A stretch of 64,000 bases of DNA from Philonthus cognatus (GCA_932526585.2 OW052248.1:45077287-45141286), one strand, 5' to 3'. Shown: positions 42,441-54,134, numbered from the stretch's first letter. Made by a program: numbers and translations. Notes: generated by a model from the letters alone, not told the origin.

Positions 42441-42774
42441 TTGCTTGCAGTAAATATAACAATTTATATAAATATAACAATTTATATAAAATGACAATAA
42501 TGTTTGTTTAATTTTATATAAATTGTTCTATTTTTTCCGTAGCGATGAATATTTATTGTAAAACGTGCAAAATAACAATTTTTATTAAAATCCAATTATT
42601 TTTTCATTATGTTCACGATATTGGATCGAATATTTTATGTTTACAAAACAAACTATATAATTCGATATCAGCTACCAAATAAAACAATTTCTATTTATAT
42701 CGAATTCTGGTTTCCTTTTAACCCATCCGGCCCTAACGGTGGCATTTGCCACCAATAAAATTTGGTAAACATAC

Positions 42775-43265
42775 TGTGAATTATTCTTTTAAATATACAT
42801 ACAAGTATGCATCACCTGTAACTTGTTCAATAATCGTTTGTTTTTTAGTTTAATTTGAAGTCTTAAACGAGTGTTTTCCTCTCCCAGATTAGGCATGAAG
42901 TAAAATTTTGAGTTTAGAAAAACCTAAAAGTTTGGTTTGGTCGCGAAGCGCGTAGCGCTACGCGAAAAATATACTGCTAAATCAGTATTAAAAATAAACT
43001 GATGAAGCAGGATTAAAAATATACTTATAAACAAGAATATTCTAAATTTCACAATACTTCAGTGCTTTACACGCCTGGCGCATGAAGTAAAATGTTGATT
43101 TTAGAAAAGCCTGATAATTTGGTTTGGTCGCTCCGCTTCGCGACGCGACCAAACCAAATTTCAAGGCTTTTCTTTTAATTTCTGCTTATTCAAAGAGTGG
43201 GAACACTCGTTGGTAACTTCAAATTAAACTAATTTTTTATACTTGAAAGAAAAATTCCCTGTATA
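42775..43265. mobile_element. Foldback element with two hairpin copies
   Basis: Left part CTTTTAAATATACATACAAG; left hairpin half 42872-42965 (stops in GCGCGTAGCGCTACGCG); spacer with AATATACTGCTAAATCAG; right hairpin 43060-43210 (GGTTTGGTCGCTCCGC against GCGACCAAACC, right arm decayed); right terminus TTGAAAGAAAAATTCCCTGT then ATAATTAA. Confidence 0.75.
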
Positions 43266-43479
43266 ATTAACCATTTTCGGCCCGTATTAAGAAAATCACA
43301 TAAAAGGGTCATTTAAATACGTTTCTAATTGTTTTCGCAAAGAAATATATTCAACTTTGATTAGTGAATTTAGAGAAAGCAATTGGTGAAATGCGTTCAA
43401 TTGTGTTCTTCAGACACTTTGATCTTCTTATAATAAGGTAATTTTAGTGCAAATACAATTTAATTCCACCAGAATTTTT

Positions 43480-43900
43480 ATTTTTTCGTTTGTTTGGTTA
43501 ATATTTTTAATATTATCAGCAAACAAGCGCTCTGTGCGCCGAATTTAACACCTCACGGTCCATTATTTAGTGAAACTGCGGAGGAAATATCCGGCGCGAA
43601 AAATTGTGGGCCCCATTCGAGCGCGTTAAACGCCGTTACGAGAGCCGAAAACAAACATCGCCCCAGTTTTAGTTACGGCCGTGCCCCAAAACACTTTCGT
43701 GCACTAACTTAGTATTCAGCTTGTTATTTTTCGCGTTGTTGTATAGTGGCTGCAATCCCCCACCCTCCTGGCCATTACCAGATTTTAATCGTGTTTCAGT
43801 TTGTGCAGCAATTTTTATGTGCGGTTGCCTCACTCTCCTTTTACCTACCCACACAATTTTAGTAAAAAACAGAACGCACACAAAACCCTGAATAATAATG
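43480..43900. other. Unique CpG-richer island
   Basis: GCGCTCTGTGCGCCGAATTT, TATCCGGCGCGAAAAATTGT and TCGAGCGCGTTAAACGCCGT. Opposing short frames; no motif. Confidence 0.35.
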
Positions 43901-44284
43901 GTGAAAACTTATATGGTTGTTGAAGAATGTAAATCCTTCCTGGAAGTCATACAACAATTAATTACCTAATTTCTATTTATATAACAAAATGTAATGACAC
44001 GTATATATTAAAAGTTCTTAAAAAAATCAAACTTCACATTTCTACGAGATGCACACAAATTATTAAGACGTTGAAAAGCTTTCTTACAACGGTGTATATT
44101 TTAAAAGTTAACCAAAATAATGCAGGTTACAGACTTCATCGAAATGAAAAAATTACATTACATTCATAATATAAAATGTCTATTACGGTATAAACAAAGA
44201 TTGCTATTTATTAAGTTTTGTTATGTCTAACATAAGGTTGTCTTAAAAGAATTGAGCCTTTGACGGTCAAAATTAAGAATACAT

Positions 44285-44545
44285 TGATTGTTACATATGT
44301 TTAAAAGCGTAAACGCCATCTAATGCCCATTAGCTTAAGTAGCATTGTCAATAGCTGGCGATGCTACTTAAGCTAATGGGCAATAGATCGCGCTTACACT
44401 TTCGAACATATGTAAATTACACAGGCCATAATAAATGGTCAAAGATGTTCAGTATTCTTCAAGCACTGGTTCGGGACTATACTGATGATGGCGCTGAAGC
44501 CTGAAACGCGTGTATAGTTATCCGATGAATAAATGAGTATGAAAT
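44285..44545 (+). repeat. Family B repeat copy 2, uninterrupted
   Basis: Palindrome TTTAAAAGCGTAAACGCCAT...AGCTTAAGTAGCATTG against CGATGCTACTTAAGCT...CGCGCTTACACTTTCG, then ATATGTAAATTACACAGGCC (the empty site for the MITE at 15667-16018), then a hammerhead-like tail. Confidence 0.8.
44476..44518 (+). ncRNA. Hammerhead-ribozyme-like motif, probably inactive
   Basis: Stem I ACTATA with TATAGT (6 bp), box 1 CTGATGA, stem II GGC-GCTGAA-GCC, box 2 GAAAC, then GCGTG. The cleavage triplet reads GTG instead of GTC; a G at the cleavage position is not tolerated in known hammerheads, so loss of function is expected. ACGCGT, as at 16763-16768, is again self-complementary. Confidence 0.65.
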
Positions 44546-44559
44546 TCATTCATATTCAT

Positions 44560-45140
44560 TTCTTGACATTTATTGTTATTTTGAAAATATTATTATCAAA
44601 CTAAATATGCACCATTTTGTACAATGACCTTCTGCCACTTTTCTCACAACACCATAATCCTAGAAAAATCAAACAAGGCACTTTATCCTGGACACAAACA
44701 GGCTTAAGCAGTCAATACGTCAAAAGTGATGTAATAACAGCCGCCACTTTGATTGAACGCTGCTACCATTATCAAAGATAGCCGTGCAAGATTTTTGCTA
44801 AAATAATTGTGAAAGCTGGTTTTCACGGGGTTCCTTTCAAACTAATTTAACACCATTTAAGGAGTTTAACAGAAACCGAAACAAATTACAATCTTAGTAC
44901 TAGGGCTATACGGTGGATGCATTAGAACCTTCCAGCCAAATTTTCTCAGATTTTGATAGGTCGTTAAAGATGTATGCGGTCTGGCGTTGTCAGCATGGTA
45001 TACGGAAATCTGAAATATCACATAATTTCGTACCAATAAATTTAATTGGAAAACTGAACTTCATACAAAAAAAAAAACGATGTGTTTCTTATTATTTATT
45101 TTACATTATCACATCTTCTAGTCTGGGGAATATTGCGTGA
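44560..45140. other. AT-rich unique DNA, no gene recognised
   Basis: The 75-aa plus-strand frame at 44913 has no known motif. No repeats of the families found here. Confidence 0.35.
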
Positions 45141-45159
45141 ATGAAGGTGTATTTTTCTT

Positions 45160-45500
45160 TCTTTATTTATTTTTTCTTTGAGGACCGAGGAAAAGAAAAA
45201 AAGTTAGTCACTCACTCTCCGCGTCCCTAATATTTACAATTCTCGTCTCCCGTTCGCAACTTCTTAACTTTTTTTTACACTTTTAAAAGCATTTCGCGGA
45301 GTTTTATCAACGCGAAACTTGTTTATTATTAAGCGGTTTTCTTTCCACTCTTCGGCCGCACCGAGGGCGAGGGTTCACGGGCCCGACCCTGTAAATTGTT
45401 TTAAGAGAAAAAAAACGAGAGAAAAGAAGGCCGTTGCGTTAATAAAACGGGAGCAGAGTCTCGCTCGGGTTTTTTTTGTGTGTGTATTTGTGTTTTACTC
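45160..45500. other. Unique GC-richer island
   Basis: TCTTCGGCCGCACCGAGGGC and CACGGGCCCGACCCTG are in non-repetitive DNA, followed by GTGTGTGTATTTGTG. No gene. Confidence 0.3.
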
Positions 45501-45749
45501 GAATGCTGGTTAAGATGGATAAATTGTTTTACGTTTTAGAAAGATGTTAAGGGTTGTTTTTTAACTGTGGAGAATATTTACACAACATAAAATAAGTGGT
45601 TTAAATTTTTTTAAAGAGTCAAATTGAAGACGATCAAGTTTTTAGAAACATTTAAATGTGTCTAAACTAGTGAAATTTTGCACTTATTTACTTGAAGGAA
45701 GTCATTTCTCAAAAATTGACCAAATATCTTATAAATTGAAAAAAAAATC

Positions 45750-45990
45750 AGTGTTCTATACGCATGGCTCATGAAGTAAAATATCGACTTAAGATAAGCC
45801 TGAAAATTTGGTTTGGTCGTTTCGCTTCGCGGAGTGACCAAACCAAATTTTCAGGCTTTTCTAAACTCGACTTCATCAGGGAGTGGAAACACTCGTCAGA
45901 AACCTAAAATTAACTTAAAAAAAATCGAATAGTTGAACATTTATAGCGTATTCATCGGGACGTGTATATTTAAAAAAAAAATCCCGTATT
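45750..45990 (-). mobile_element. Half foldback element with hairpin copy
   Basis: Hairpin 45750-45895 (flank ATACGCATGGCTCATG; inner stem GGTTTGGTCG with TGACCAAACC; short final arm), then AAAATCGAATAGTTGAACAT, TATTCATCGGGACGTGTATA and the terminal AAAAAAAATCCCGTATTAAG. Confidence 0.7.
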
Positions 45991-46259
45991 AAGATCTGAT
46001 AAATGTTCTCAATTTGTGTAAAACACGATTTTTATTAAAAACTCGTTGTGTGCATTATAATGTATACAGGACTTAAGATGAATAATTTAATTAATTTATT
46101 TTACTTAACATAAGTTTTATTAAGGCAGTTTTATTAATAATGATTTTCTATGAATAAAATCTATCATGCTAATTAATTTTTGTGAAAATCAATCAATCAA
46201 CGATCCAATAACCGAAACACAATTTCCTCTATGTGCGTATATATTTTTGAAATATTTGC

Positions 46260-46560
46260 GTGGGCGGATAATTGGATATTAATGATATGCGCACATATCA
46301 GAGCCATCTCCCCATCAGCCATCAGCCGCACTGATTCACCACCGACGTAATTTATTACAAAGCCGGGGCCCGCATTTATGTGTCAAACGTCCGCTGTCAA
46401 TTAAAAATTCTATTATTGCATAATGATATCAGTGCAACGCCGCACATGTCACGCATTGTGAATTTATTTTAATGGGTCGCGTTTCCCTAATTAATTTGCA
46501 TAAGTTAATTACGATATTTCGATTGGGCAGGAACTGTGACACTGTATATTTTAGTATACC
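46260..46560. other. Unique island rich in homeodomain/octamer-like sites
   Basis: CTAATTAATTTGCATAAGTT and AATTACGATATTTCGATTGG, plus GCGCACATATCAGAGCC and ATTATTGCATAATGATATC. The density of TAAT and ATTTGCAT cores in otherwise GC-mixed unique DNA suggests an enhancer-like element. This is inference without any alignment. Confidence 0.35.
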
Positions 46561-46694
46561 TTTAAAATTTTTACAGGTTGTGTTTCAACAATATACCTGA
46601 AAATTGAGATGATAAAGGCGAATCTCTTGGATTATTGAAAGTATGCCCTGCGTTCTTTCTGTATTAATGAAAATAGTATTCAGCTTTTAATATT

Positions 46695-46940
46695 TTTAGG
46701 GCCGTGATATTCACCTTCAATAAAGTTCCTAGTAGTCAATAGGAACATAATATTGTATTGTTAAACAAGAGTGGATGGCTTATATCTCACTCGACATTTG
46801 GGGCACTCGCCTACGGCGTCGTGCCCCAAACTTGCCTTTGTTAGATATTGTCATATTATCCACTCTCGTTTCACAATATGCTATTATGTTCCTGTTAACT
46901 ACTAGGAACTTTATTAGAAGGTGGATATCACGGCCCTTAA
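46695..46940. repeat. Palindromic repeat with about 100-bp arms
   Basis: GGGCCGTGATATTCACCTTC, TTCCTAGTAGTCAATAGGAA and AAGAGTGGAT are mirrored by ATCCACTCTCG, TTCCTGTTAACTACTAGGAA and GGTGGATATCACGGCCC. The centre contains GGGGCACTCGCCTACGG and CGTCGTGCCCC. Confidence 0.8.
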
Positions 46941-47029
46941 AGTACTGAAAATATATGTAAAAATAATGGTTTTAATCACGATTTTTGAAGTACGGACAAA
47001 TTTAACACTATATCTCGAATGTTTTTTTA

Positions 47030-47205
47030 GGTTACAACCAATGATCTAACTAATAGAACGAACGTAGAGAGTAGTTATTAGATCATTGGATGCAGCGTAC
47101 TAATTATGGTATATCGAACTTTTTAACGAGTGTCTTCCACTCTTTGATTGAGGATGAAGTAAATATTTCGAAATTAAAAAAACCTGTACAGCGTATATAT
47201 TGGAA
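47030..47205. repeat. Small palindrome next to a decayed hairpin arm
   Basis: CCAATGATCTAACTAATAG and CTAGTTATTAGATCATTGG-like text form a palindrome (47038-47088). At 47126-47190 GAGTGTCTTCCACTCTTTGA and AGGATGAAGTAAATATTTCG are a decayed hairpin-family arm. Confidence 0.6.
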
Positions 47206-47399
47206 TTTTCAAATTTCATTTGCAGATATGGTCTCTTAAAATACTGTCTAGTATATGGCAGAGGACCTGATCATTCATTCAAAAACATCTTGTATATACT
47301 GCTCAACTGCATAAAGCAGTTTTATTCATGATTTGATTTAAAACAATTTAATTACTTAAATCTGTTATAATTTTTTGAATTAATTTAAATGTCGAGTGT

Positions 47400-47900
47400 A
47401 GTTGATTAATGTGTGTCGCAGTTAAAAAAATCCTCCCCGCCTCCCTTTTATAAATAAATAAATTCCCATGAAAGTGGTGGCAGAGCGGAGAGGTCAAACG
47501 ATAAAATCCCGTCCCGGGCAATCTTCGCGCCCCGTGCGGAAGACGTAGTGGCTCCTCTCCGCACAGTGAAGCCATCTTGCCGGGGTCATAAAATGTCGGA
47601 TGCAATATCTGCAATATCCCACACTTGCCGCACACAGCTGCCACCTATCACAAAGTTTCGCTACATTTCCCCGGTCCACTTTTTTGCATCAATTTAGGGA
47701 GACACGTCTCGGAGTCTAATAAGCGAAAACCCCAACCCCCTCTAAGGAAAAAACGATATCCTTATAACTGAAAACCTTATTATTTATTTAATCGCAAAGG
47801 ATGCGCAGCGATTTTATTGCGGCCAATAACTTCAATGTAATACCGTATAAAACACACGCTTGGTGTTATAAAATTGCGGGCGTAAAATTGTGACAATGTT
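47400..47900. other. Unique GC-richer island
   Basis: GATAAAATCCCGTCCCGGGC, CGCCCCGTGCGGAAGACG and CATCTTGCCGGGGTCAT. Two overlapping minus-strand frames (98 and 61 aa) run through it with no recognisable motif. Confidence 0.35.
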
Positions 47901-48149
47901 ATCCTCCGAAAATAATACCGAATTTTATAAATTATTAATTGCATATTACAATATACATACAGGCAGTTTTTCCTTTTAAATAGCGTTTTATTACAAAAAG
48001 CTATTAACGAGTGTGCTTAAGCAAAATATAAGGGTTGCCTAAAGAAGTATTGAAAGAAAATTATGTTTGTATTACAAATAGTGAATCATTTTCTATTTAT
48101 AATACAAACATAAAAATAGTTGATAATAGTGGAAAAGTTTTCAAATAAT

Positions 48150-49300
48150 TTTGTCTTTCAACAAACGAGTGTCTTCCACTCCCAGACTAAGCATGAAGTA
48201 AAATTTCGAGTTTAGAAAAGCCCCGTGAAAATTTGTCGAGGGTCGCGCAGCGACCCGAGACAAATTTTCTGGGCTTTTCTAAACTCGAAATTTTACTTCA
48301 TGCGCCACGCGTATAAAACACTAATTTAAAGTAAAATGGTCTTAAATTTAACTAAGTGACAAGTAAAATAAGTTAAGTGTGTCAATTATCAATCAATATA
48401 TTTTTATTACTGACATTGTTAAAAATTCTAAATTTTATACACTAAGAAAAGTAATTTACTCATTGATATATTTTTACCTGGAGCATCAACTCATATGCAC
48501 TACTCATAATAGTAGTAAATACTCGCACAATAATTAAATTCCTATAAAAGTAATGGTACGCATCCTAAGCAGTATATTTTCAATATTGCATTAGATCAGT
48601 GTTTTACACGCCTGACGCATGAAGTAAAATTTCGAGTTTAGAACAGCCTGTAATTTGGATCCCCATTTTCAGGCTTTTCTAAACTTGAAATTTTACTTCA
48701 TGCTTAAGCACAGAGTGGAAACACTTGCTAGAAATTTCGTTCACAAACAGTGTAACTAATAATGCTCCAAAGTGGGTTCCTTGCGGAACCCTAGAAATTA
48801 CGGACTGGTTTAGAAATTTAGTTACTTTATTTACGATTTGGAAGATAAAGGATTATCTTACAGATCGTGAAAAACTGAATTGTTAGAAAACAATCAATTA
48901 ATGAATTTAGATTTAGAGAACGTGTCGGGTTATTGGTTAGTTAATTAAACAATATAACATAAAATTTACAAAGTTTTTAAATAATTTTGTCATTCAACAA
49001 ACGAGTCTCTTCCACTTCCAGACTAAGCATGACGTAAAATTTCGAGTTTAGAAAAGCCTTAATTAGGCTTTTCTAAACTCGAAATTTTACTTCATGCGCC
49101 ACACGTATAAAACGCTAATTTAATGTGAAACGGTCTTAAATTTAACCAAGTGACAAGTAAAATAAGTTTAGTGTGTCAATTATCAATCAGTATATGTTTA
49201 CTACTGACATTGTTAAAAATTATAATTATTGGCACTAAGAAAGGCAATTCGCTCACTGATATATTTTTACCCGGCGCATTCACCATTTCTATATTTATAT
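48150..49300 (+). repeat. Tandem long units (about 836 bp apart) with hairpin copies
   Basis: TCAACAAACGAGTGTCTTCC at about 48162 and TCAACAAACGAGTCTCTTCC at about 48997 each start a hairpin (48168-48323; 49003-49115), then share GTCTTAAATTTAACTAAGTG, ACAAGTAAAATAAGTT, CAATTATCAATCAATATATT and TTACTGACATTGTTAAAAAT. A third, inverted hairpin (48597-48723) lies between them. The units are the reverse of those at 54.9-56.8 kb. Confidence 0.8.
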
Positions 49301-49650
49301 TAACTATTGGAAGACTACAAAAATAACATAAATCAAATTTTAAAAAAGCGCTTGCTTAGATAATACATAGATAATAATAAAAGATAAATAAAATAAACAA
49401 AATAGAATATTGGAATATTTCAATTTTAAAAATTCCTAGCCCTAGTTTAAACATTTCTACAACTTAAACAATGTTTAAACTAAGGTATCAATTGTTTAGT
49501 AAATTTTTTATTTGTATTATATTTATATTTATATTTTCATTTGTTATACAGTTATTCATCTACATTTACTAAATCCAAACTTTCAGGCTTTTCTAAACTC
49601 GAAATTTTGCTTTATGCACTAGGCGTGTAAACCACTGATTTATCGTGAAC
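49260..49650. repeat. Continuation of the long unit, ending in a half hairpin
   Basis: CCCGGCGCATTCACCATTTC, AAGCGCTTGCTTAGATAATA, AAAATAGAATATTGGAATAT and CCTAGTTTAAACATTTC are all found in reverse in each 55-57 kb unit. It ends in CAGGCTTTTCTAAACTCG at 49583. Confidence 0.75.
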
Positions 49651-50040
49651 TGCTTGGCATTTTTTATTGAGTAGTTATATTAATTTTCGTAATTACTAAT
49701 ATGTAAATGTACTTATGTTTTATTATTATAATATAAAATTTAAATGAGTAATTGAAATTTAAAAAAAAATTACAAATAATAATTACACCCAGACCTTATC
49801 GCTAAGGGGCCTCCAACCTCCGGCGCCTTCCGCATTGTGGGATTTTGCACCCCCTAGTTACGCCGCTGTATATTATCCTAATCATTTGTCAATAAAATAA
49901 ATGGGACTGCTAAATGACAATATAGACAAGCATAGACAAGGGATTGTATTTTTACCGAATTAATCAACTACCGGTAATATACCGGTGAATCACAATATCG
50001 CTATGCTTAGGGTAAATCGCATTAAACACATAATATAATA
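49650..50040. other. AT-rich stretch, no gene seen
   Basis: It contains a small GC-richer piece CAACCTCCGGCGCCTTCCGC (49810) and an ACCGGTAATATACCGGT palindrome (49971-49987). Confidence 0.4.
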
Positions 50041-50044
50041 TATA

Positions 50045-51720
50045 ATAATATATTTATTTACATCAATCTATAATATATACAGAACAGATACATATTAGAA
50101 ATGTCAACAAATGGTGTAATAAAATAATGAGTAGTAGAAAGTCAATATAAATATAACACGATTTTTGTTTGAATTGGGAATGGGAGGAAATATGTTGAAT
50201 ACATGCAGGAAGATAAGTAGCAGTCCTCCTAATATTTGGGGAGAACGTTTAGTTGCGTTCAGGTGATAATGCGGAATGTAGATATTGGCATTATTGCGCG
50301 TGCAATGATTGTGTACTTATTTCGCAAATGTGAAATGTGCATGATTTTTATGAACATAGCTCATATATGATTAGGCAAGGCAGTGGTAGAAGTTCTAATT
50401 TCTTAAAATGCGATTTGCAAGAAGTCGTGCGAATTATATTCGATATTATCCGTATAATTCGCTTTTGTGCAATAAATACCGATTGCCATGACTTGGATGC
50501 ACCCCAGAAGTAATGTCCATATCTCAATCTAGATTCGACAATTGCAAAATAAACAGTTTTTAGTTGAGGACTTATCAGGTATTGTCTTAAAACTCTGAAT
50601 ATGAAACAATATTAATTTAGAGAGGTAACTAACTGGTTGCAATGGTTTGTCCAATCGAGGTTTTTATCAATATATAGACCTAAGAACTTTGTCACGTCAG
50701 TTGATTTTCATGTGTTTTAGTCAAGAGTGATATTCATATTTGTATCTTGCTTTAGTTGTTTAGTATGGAATCTTATATATACTGTTTTCGATGTATTTAC
50801 GACTAAACCATTTTGTGTAAACCATAATGATACTTGATTTAATGTAGTATTGCATTGCTCTTCTAACGAAGCAGTTTTAGGACTGATTGAGATGATAGAT
50901 GTGTCATCTGCAAACATTAATAATTTATCTGTAGTATGATAGGTGATATCGTTAATATACAAAGTAAAAAGCAGCGGGCCTAAAATAGATCCTTGGGGGA
51001 CACCTATATTTAGAGTTATCGTATCTGAAAGATGGCTTGAGATTGTATTATTGAAAGTATGATGTATTTTAACATACTGCCTTCTATTTTGGATATACGT
51101 TTTGGCCCAGTTGTGGGCTGGTCCTCTGATGCCGAAATCGTAGAGCTTATCTAATAGGATGTCGGTATTAATGCAGTCGAAGGCTCGACTTAAATCAATA
51201 AAAATACCAACTGGTTGCTGTCCAGATTCTAAAAACTAAATTTGTAAAATTGGGAAACTAATGCAATTGGCCTGTAGTTGTTGGAGATTTGAGGATTGCC
51301 CTATCAATGAATAGAAACAATTATAAAAAGTTTTAATTTTTCTGGCAATAGCCCACAGTTTAAGGACATATTGACTAGGTATAATAATGATTTCATAATG
51401 TGTGGAGCTAAGAATTAAACAGGTAATCAGGGATATCATCAAATCAATACAATTTTTTGTTTTTAATTTTATTGATTATGCTCAATAGCTCAGTTTCATC
51501 AAAAGGTTGAAGAAACATTGATTGTTGTTGTTTGACACTACCAAAGACTTGGTTGGCATGCGAATATTTTGGAGAAAATTTATAGGCTGATTTTTAAATG
51601 AATTAAATATGTTAGTTAGAGCTTGCATTTTCAATTGTTTCATTGTCTTTTATTAAAGTTATATTCCTGGAATTGCGTTGTTTGTTTGTTATTTTGTTAT
51701 TTGACAAATTAATAATTTTT
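50045..51720 (-). pseudogene. LINE reverse transcriptase remnant
   Basis: The minus strand reads, from about 51220: VGIFIDLSRAFDCINTDILL (palm motif with D), YDFGIRGPAHNWAKTYIQNR, IGVPQGSILGPLLFTLYIND, LLMFADDTSIISISPKTASL (catalytic ADD), VSLWFTQNGLVVNTSKT, then after a stop TKFLGLYIDKNLDWTNHC (thumb) and FIAQKRIIRIISNIIRTT. Upstream (51240-51440) NYRPI-type text is spread over shifted frames. The 3-prime end is near 50045 with AAATAAATA. Multiple frameshifts make it dead; it looks like a Jockey/CR1-group element. Confidence 0.8.
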
Positions 51721-51825
51721 ATATTTCAATAAGACACCATTTATCTATAACAAGTTTTAAGAGACAAATAACGTAAGATTCCCGATCATTTTGAAATTGT
51801 AAATATTGTATTATTTATTAAAATA

Positions 51826-51848
51826 TTATATATATATATACGTATGTG

Positions 51849-51895
<47 letters not shown>

Positions 51896-51903
51896 TATAT
51901 ATT
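51826..51903. repeat. TA dinucleotide microsatellite
   Basis: Interrupted TA repeat with a TACGTATGTGTATATG break. Confidence 0.9.
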
Positions 51904-51919
51904 AGATTAAAACTGTTGT

Positions 51920-52300
51920 ATTCGTGGCATGTATTAATTCGAGCGGAAATCACGGGCCGCTTATGAAATTTTAAGCGCGGGGATGCCGATTCAAGTTTTA
52001 CAGCAGCGGGAGCAAGCGCGGGAGAGCGGAATCAAACCGAGTAAAATTTTATTCGTCGTGCGCCACATGAAATAAAACGCACGACATACGCGACATTTTT
52101 ACAACAGGCGAAGGGGGTGAGTGTCGCCGGTAACGAGTTCCGTGCGTCGGGGGGTAAATAAGACACAGGACAGACGACGGTAAATGGATGCAAGAAAAAT
52201 GGAAAAAAGCCGAAAAGGAGGGAAATATTCAAATAGAAATAACAAGTGACAAAAATACAAAAAAAAAATAAAATTGGAGGAAATCTATTTTCTTCTGTAG
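51920..52300. other. Unique GC-richer island
   Basis: GAGCGGAAATCACGGGCCGC, CAGCGGGAGCAAGCGCGGGA and GAGTGTCGCCGGTAACGAG in non-repetitive DNA. The minus-strand 93-aa frame gives a hydrophobic, motif-free peptide. Confidence 0.3.
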
Positions 52301-52514
52301 ATTTCATATTCATATCTACAGAAAAAAAGACATTTATGAAATTGTTTGCTTTGTTTTTAATCTAAATAATAATACACTCTTCCTCTAAGGGAATACTACT
52401 TTTTCCCAGCAAAGCAGGTTTCTAATTTTAAGTATAAAACAGTCTAAGCGTCATCATTATTAAGAGCAGTGTCGTAAATTGGGGAGATTTGGGGGACATT
52501 TTGACAAATATGAC

Positions 52515-52516
<2 letters not shown>

Positions 52517-52576
<60 letters not shown>
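52517..52576. repeat. TA dinucleotide microsatellite
   Basis: About 29 uninterrupted TA units. Confidence 0.95.
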
Positions 52577-52651
52577 CCTTTATTTGGCATAATATTACAC
52601 TTCTCTACATACACTATCTGCTTTAACTATATACACTGAAATAATATAGTA

Positions 52652-52816
52652 TGTTCAATAAAATAAAATCTCTAGAGTGCAATGGAATATATTGTAGGTT
52701 GGCAACTATGAAATTATACATTATAATTATTATGTCTGACGTTTTATATGTCAATTCCTAAAGCGTGTAGCCAACTTAAATTTAAAAAAAAGAAAAAATC
52801 ATGGCACTCTACACCT
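52652..52816. repeat. MITE-like palindromic repeat, family D copy 3
   Basis: ATGTTCAATAAAATAAAATC and CTCTAGAGTGCAATGG on the left, TCATGGCACTCTACACCTC on the right; inside GTAGGTTGGCAACTATG and GACGTTTTATATGTCAATTC. It is in reverse order relative to 135-309 and abuts the 3-prime end of a LINE, as family D copy 2 does. Confidence 0.75.
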
Positions 52817-52819
52817 CAC

Positions 52820-53935
52820 TGATCTCATTCTCATCAATTCTCTGCATTCTACAATCCCCTTTCTACTCTCACACAACACTTCATTTAAACTTTTACTCTT
52901 AATACTAGGTCCCTCACTGCACTCATACTACCAATGTTCCCATACATTTTTTCCCATGTTACAAAATCCGCACACCGTGTACTCCGTTACCATCCATACC
53001 TTTCTTCCTCTTTCTTCATTTCCACACCTTTGCTGAGCTAGCATGCTTACATTCTCTCTATTCTGTAGGTCAAAGTAGTGCGGTGTTGTTCCGAAGATCT
53101 GCAGATTTTTGTAGTTCGAGCAGGTCCGACTCGTTGCTATTTTGTTTTGTCAAACTTGTAGTTCTTCTGCCCTGAGTTTTTCTACTACTTCTTGTTCTAA
53201 CTTCTGGCCCCGCGCTAGCTTTTCCTCTACATACATCACAGACATTTCAACTCTTTCATACAGTTTGGCTCTCTTTTGCATCCATTTCGTACTCTCGTTC
53301 TTTTGTTCCCATTCCCTATAGCATACTTTCCAAATTTCTTGCACTAATCTTTCATTTCCATCTCACTTAACCTCCTTTCAAACTTTATCACTATCTTTGC
53401 TGCCATACACGCCACAGACATTCCGTTGCATTCCTGCATCACCACGTATCCGGGTGTGGTCCTCTCCATCCCAATGCACCTTTTGAGGTACTGCAGTTGC
53501 AGCCTTTCCACCTTTTGCTCTACACTTATAGCCCATACTTCTGCTCCATATAATACTATTTTCCTAATGCATGCATCCCACCAATTCATTTGCATTCTCA
53601 CATAGTCTCCTAACGCATCTTCCCACGTTCTCTTCAATGGCTCCATCGCCACTCTCGCTTTGTAACAAACATACTCTATATGCCCTGCTTTACTACCCGT
53701 CTCCGAAAAAATAAAGCCTAGGTATTTAAACTATTTCACTCTTTCCACACTCTCATCCTTCCATAACAATTCTTTTACTTTCCCTCTTCTTCCCGCATTC
53801 CGATATATCATCCATTTCGTTTTCTTCACATTCATAACTAATTGTTTCCTGTCAAAGTACCTTTCAAGCCTTTTACTCATCTCTTGCAGTTCACTGATTA
53901 CTAAAATCTGACTCCTTTCAGTTCTAATGAAATTA
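52820..53935 (-). pseudogene. LINE C-terminal remnant with zinc knuckle
   Basis: Minus-strand pieces in order: LQEMSKRLERYFDRKQLVMN, KKTKWMIYRNAGRRGKVKEL, a stop in VK-FKYLGFIFSETG (thumb motif), HIEYVCYKARVAMEPLKRTW, CIRKIVLYGAEVWAISVEQK, LQYLKRCIGMERTTPGYVVM, then in a shifted frame WKVCYREWEQKNEST and EKLARGQKLEQEVVEKLRAE. After another stop come TTPHYFDLQNRENVSMLAQQ and a C-x2-C-x8-H-x4-C-like knuckle CGFCNMGKNVWEHW. The catalytic palm is missing. Its motif style differs from the 50-kb and 59-kb LINEs, so it is a separate family. Confidence 0.75.
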
Positions 53936-54134
53936 TTTTATCAGTTGCTACGAATGATACGTTTCACTTACCGTTCACTGAATGATGAGTAAAAATTAAG
54001 TTGTTACTATAACTTTTCCTAGCAACTTGGTAAACACAACTTACTCAGCTGGAATCTAACGTGATAAGTACTATTTAAAGTTCGATCGTGCAAAAGATAT
54101 TACGAGCCAGTTGTTCAATAGTGTCTTAGATCAA

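Noticed and set aside
43010..43035. CTGATGAAGCAGG inside a foldback spacer as hammerhead
   Set aside because: No GAAAC or stem pairing follows; other copies of the spacer lack the motif.
1522..49115. CRISPR-like array reading of the repeated arms
   Set aside because: Copies are dispersed, inverted and hundreds to thousands of bases apart with no regular spacers; the genome is eukaryotic.
50717..50962. Independent 81-aa gene
   Set aside because: It is the catalytic FADD part of a frameshifted LINE reverse transcriptase.
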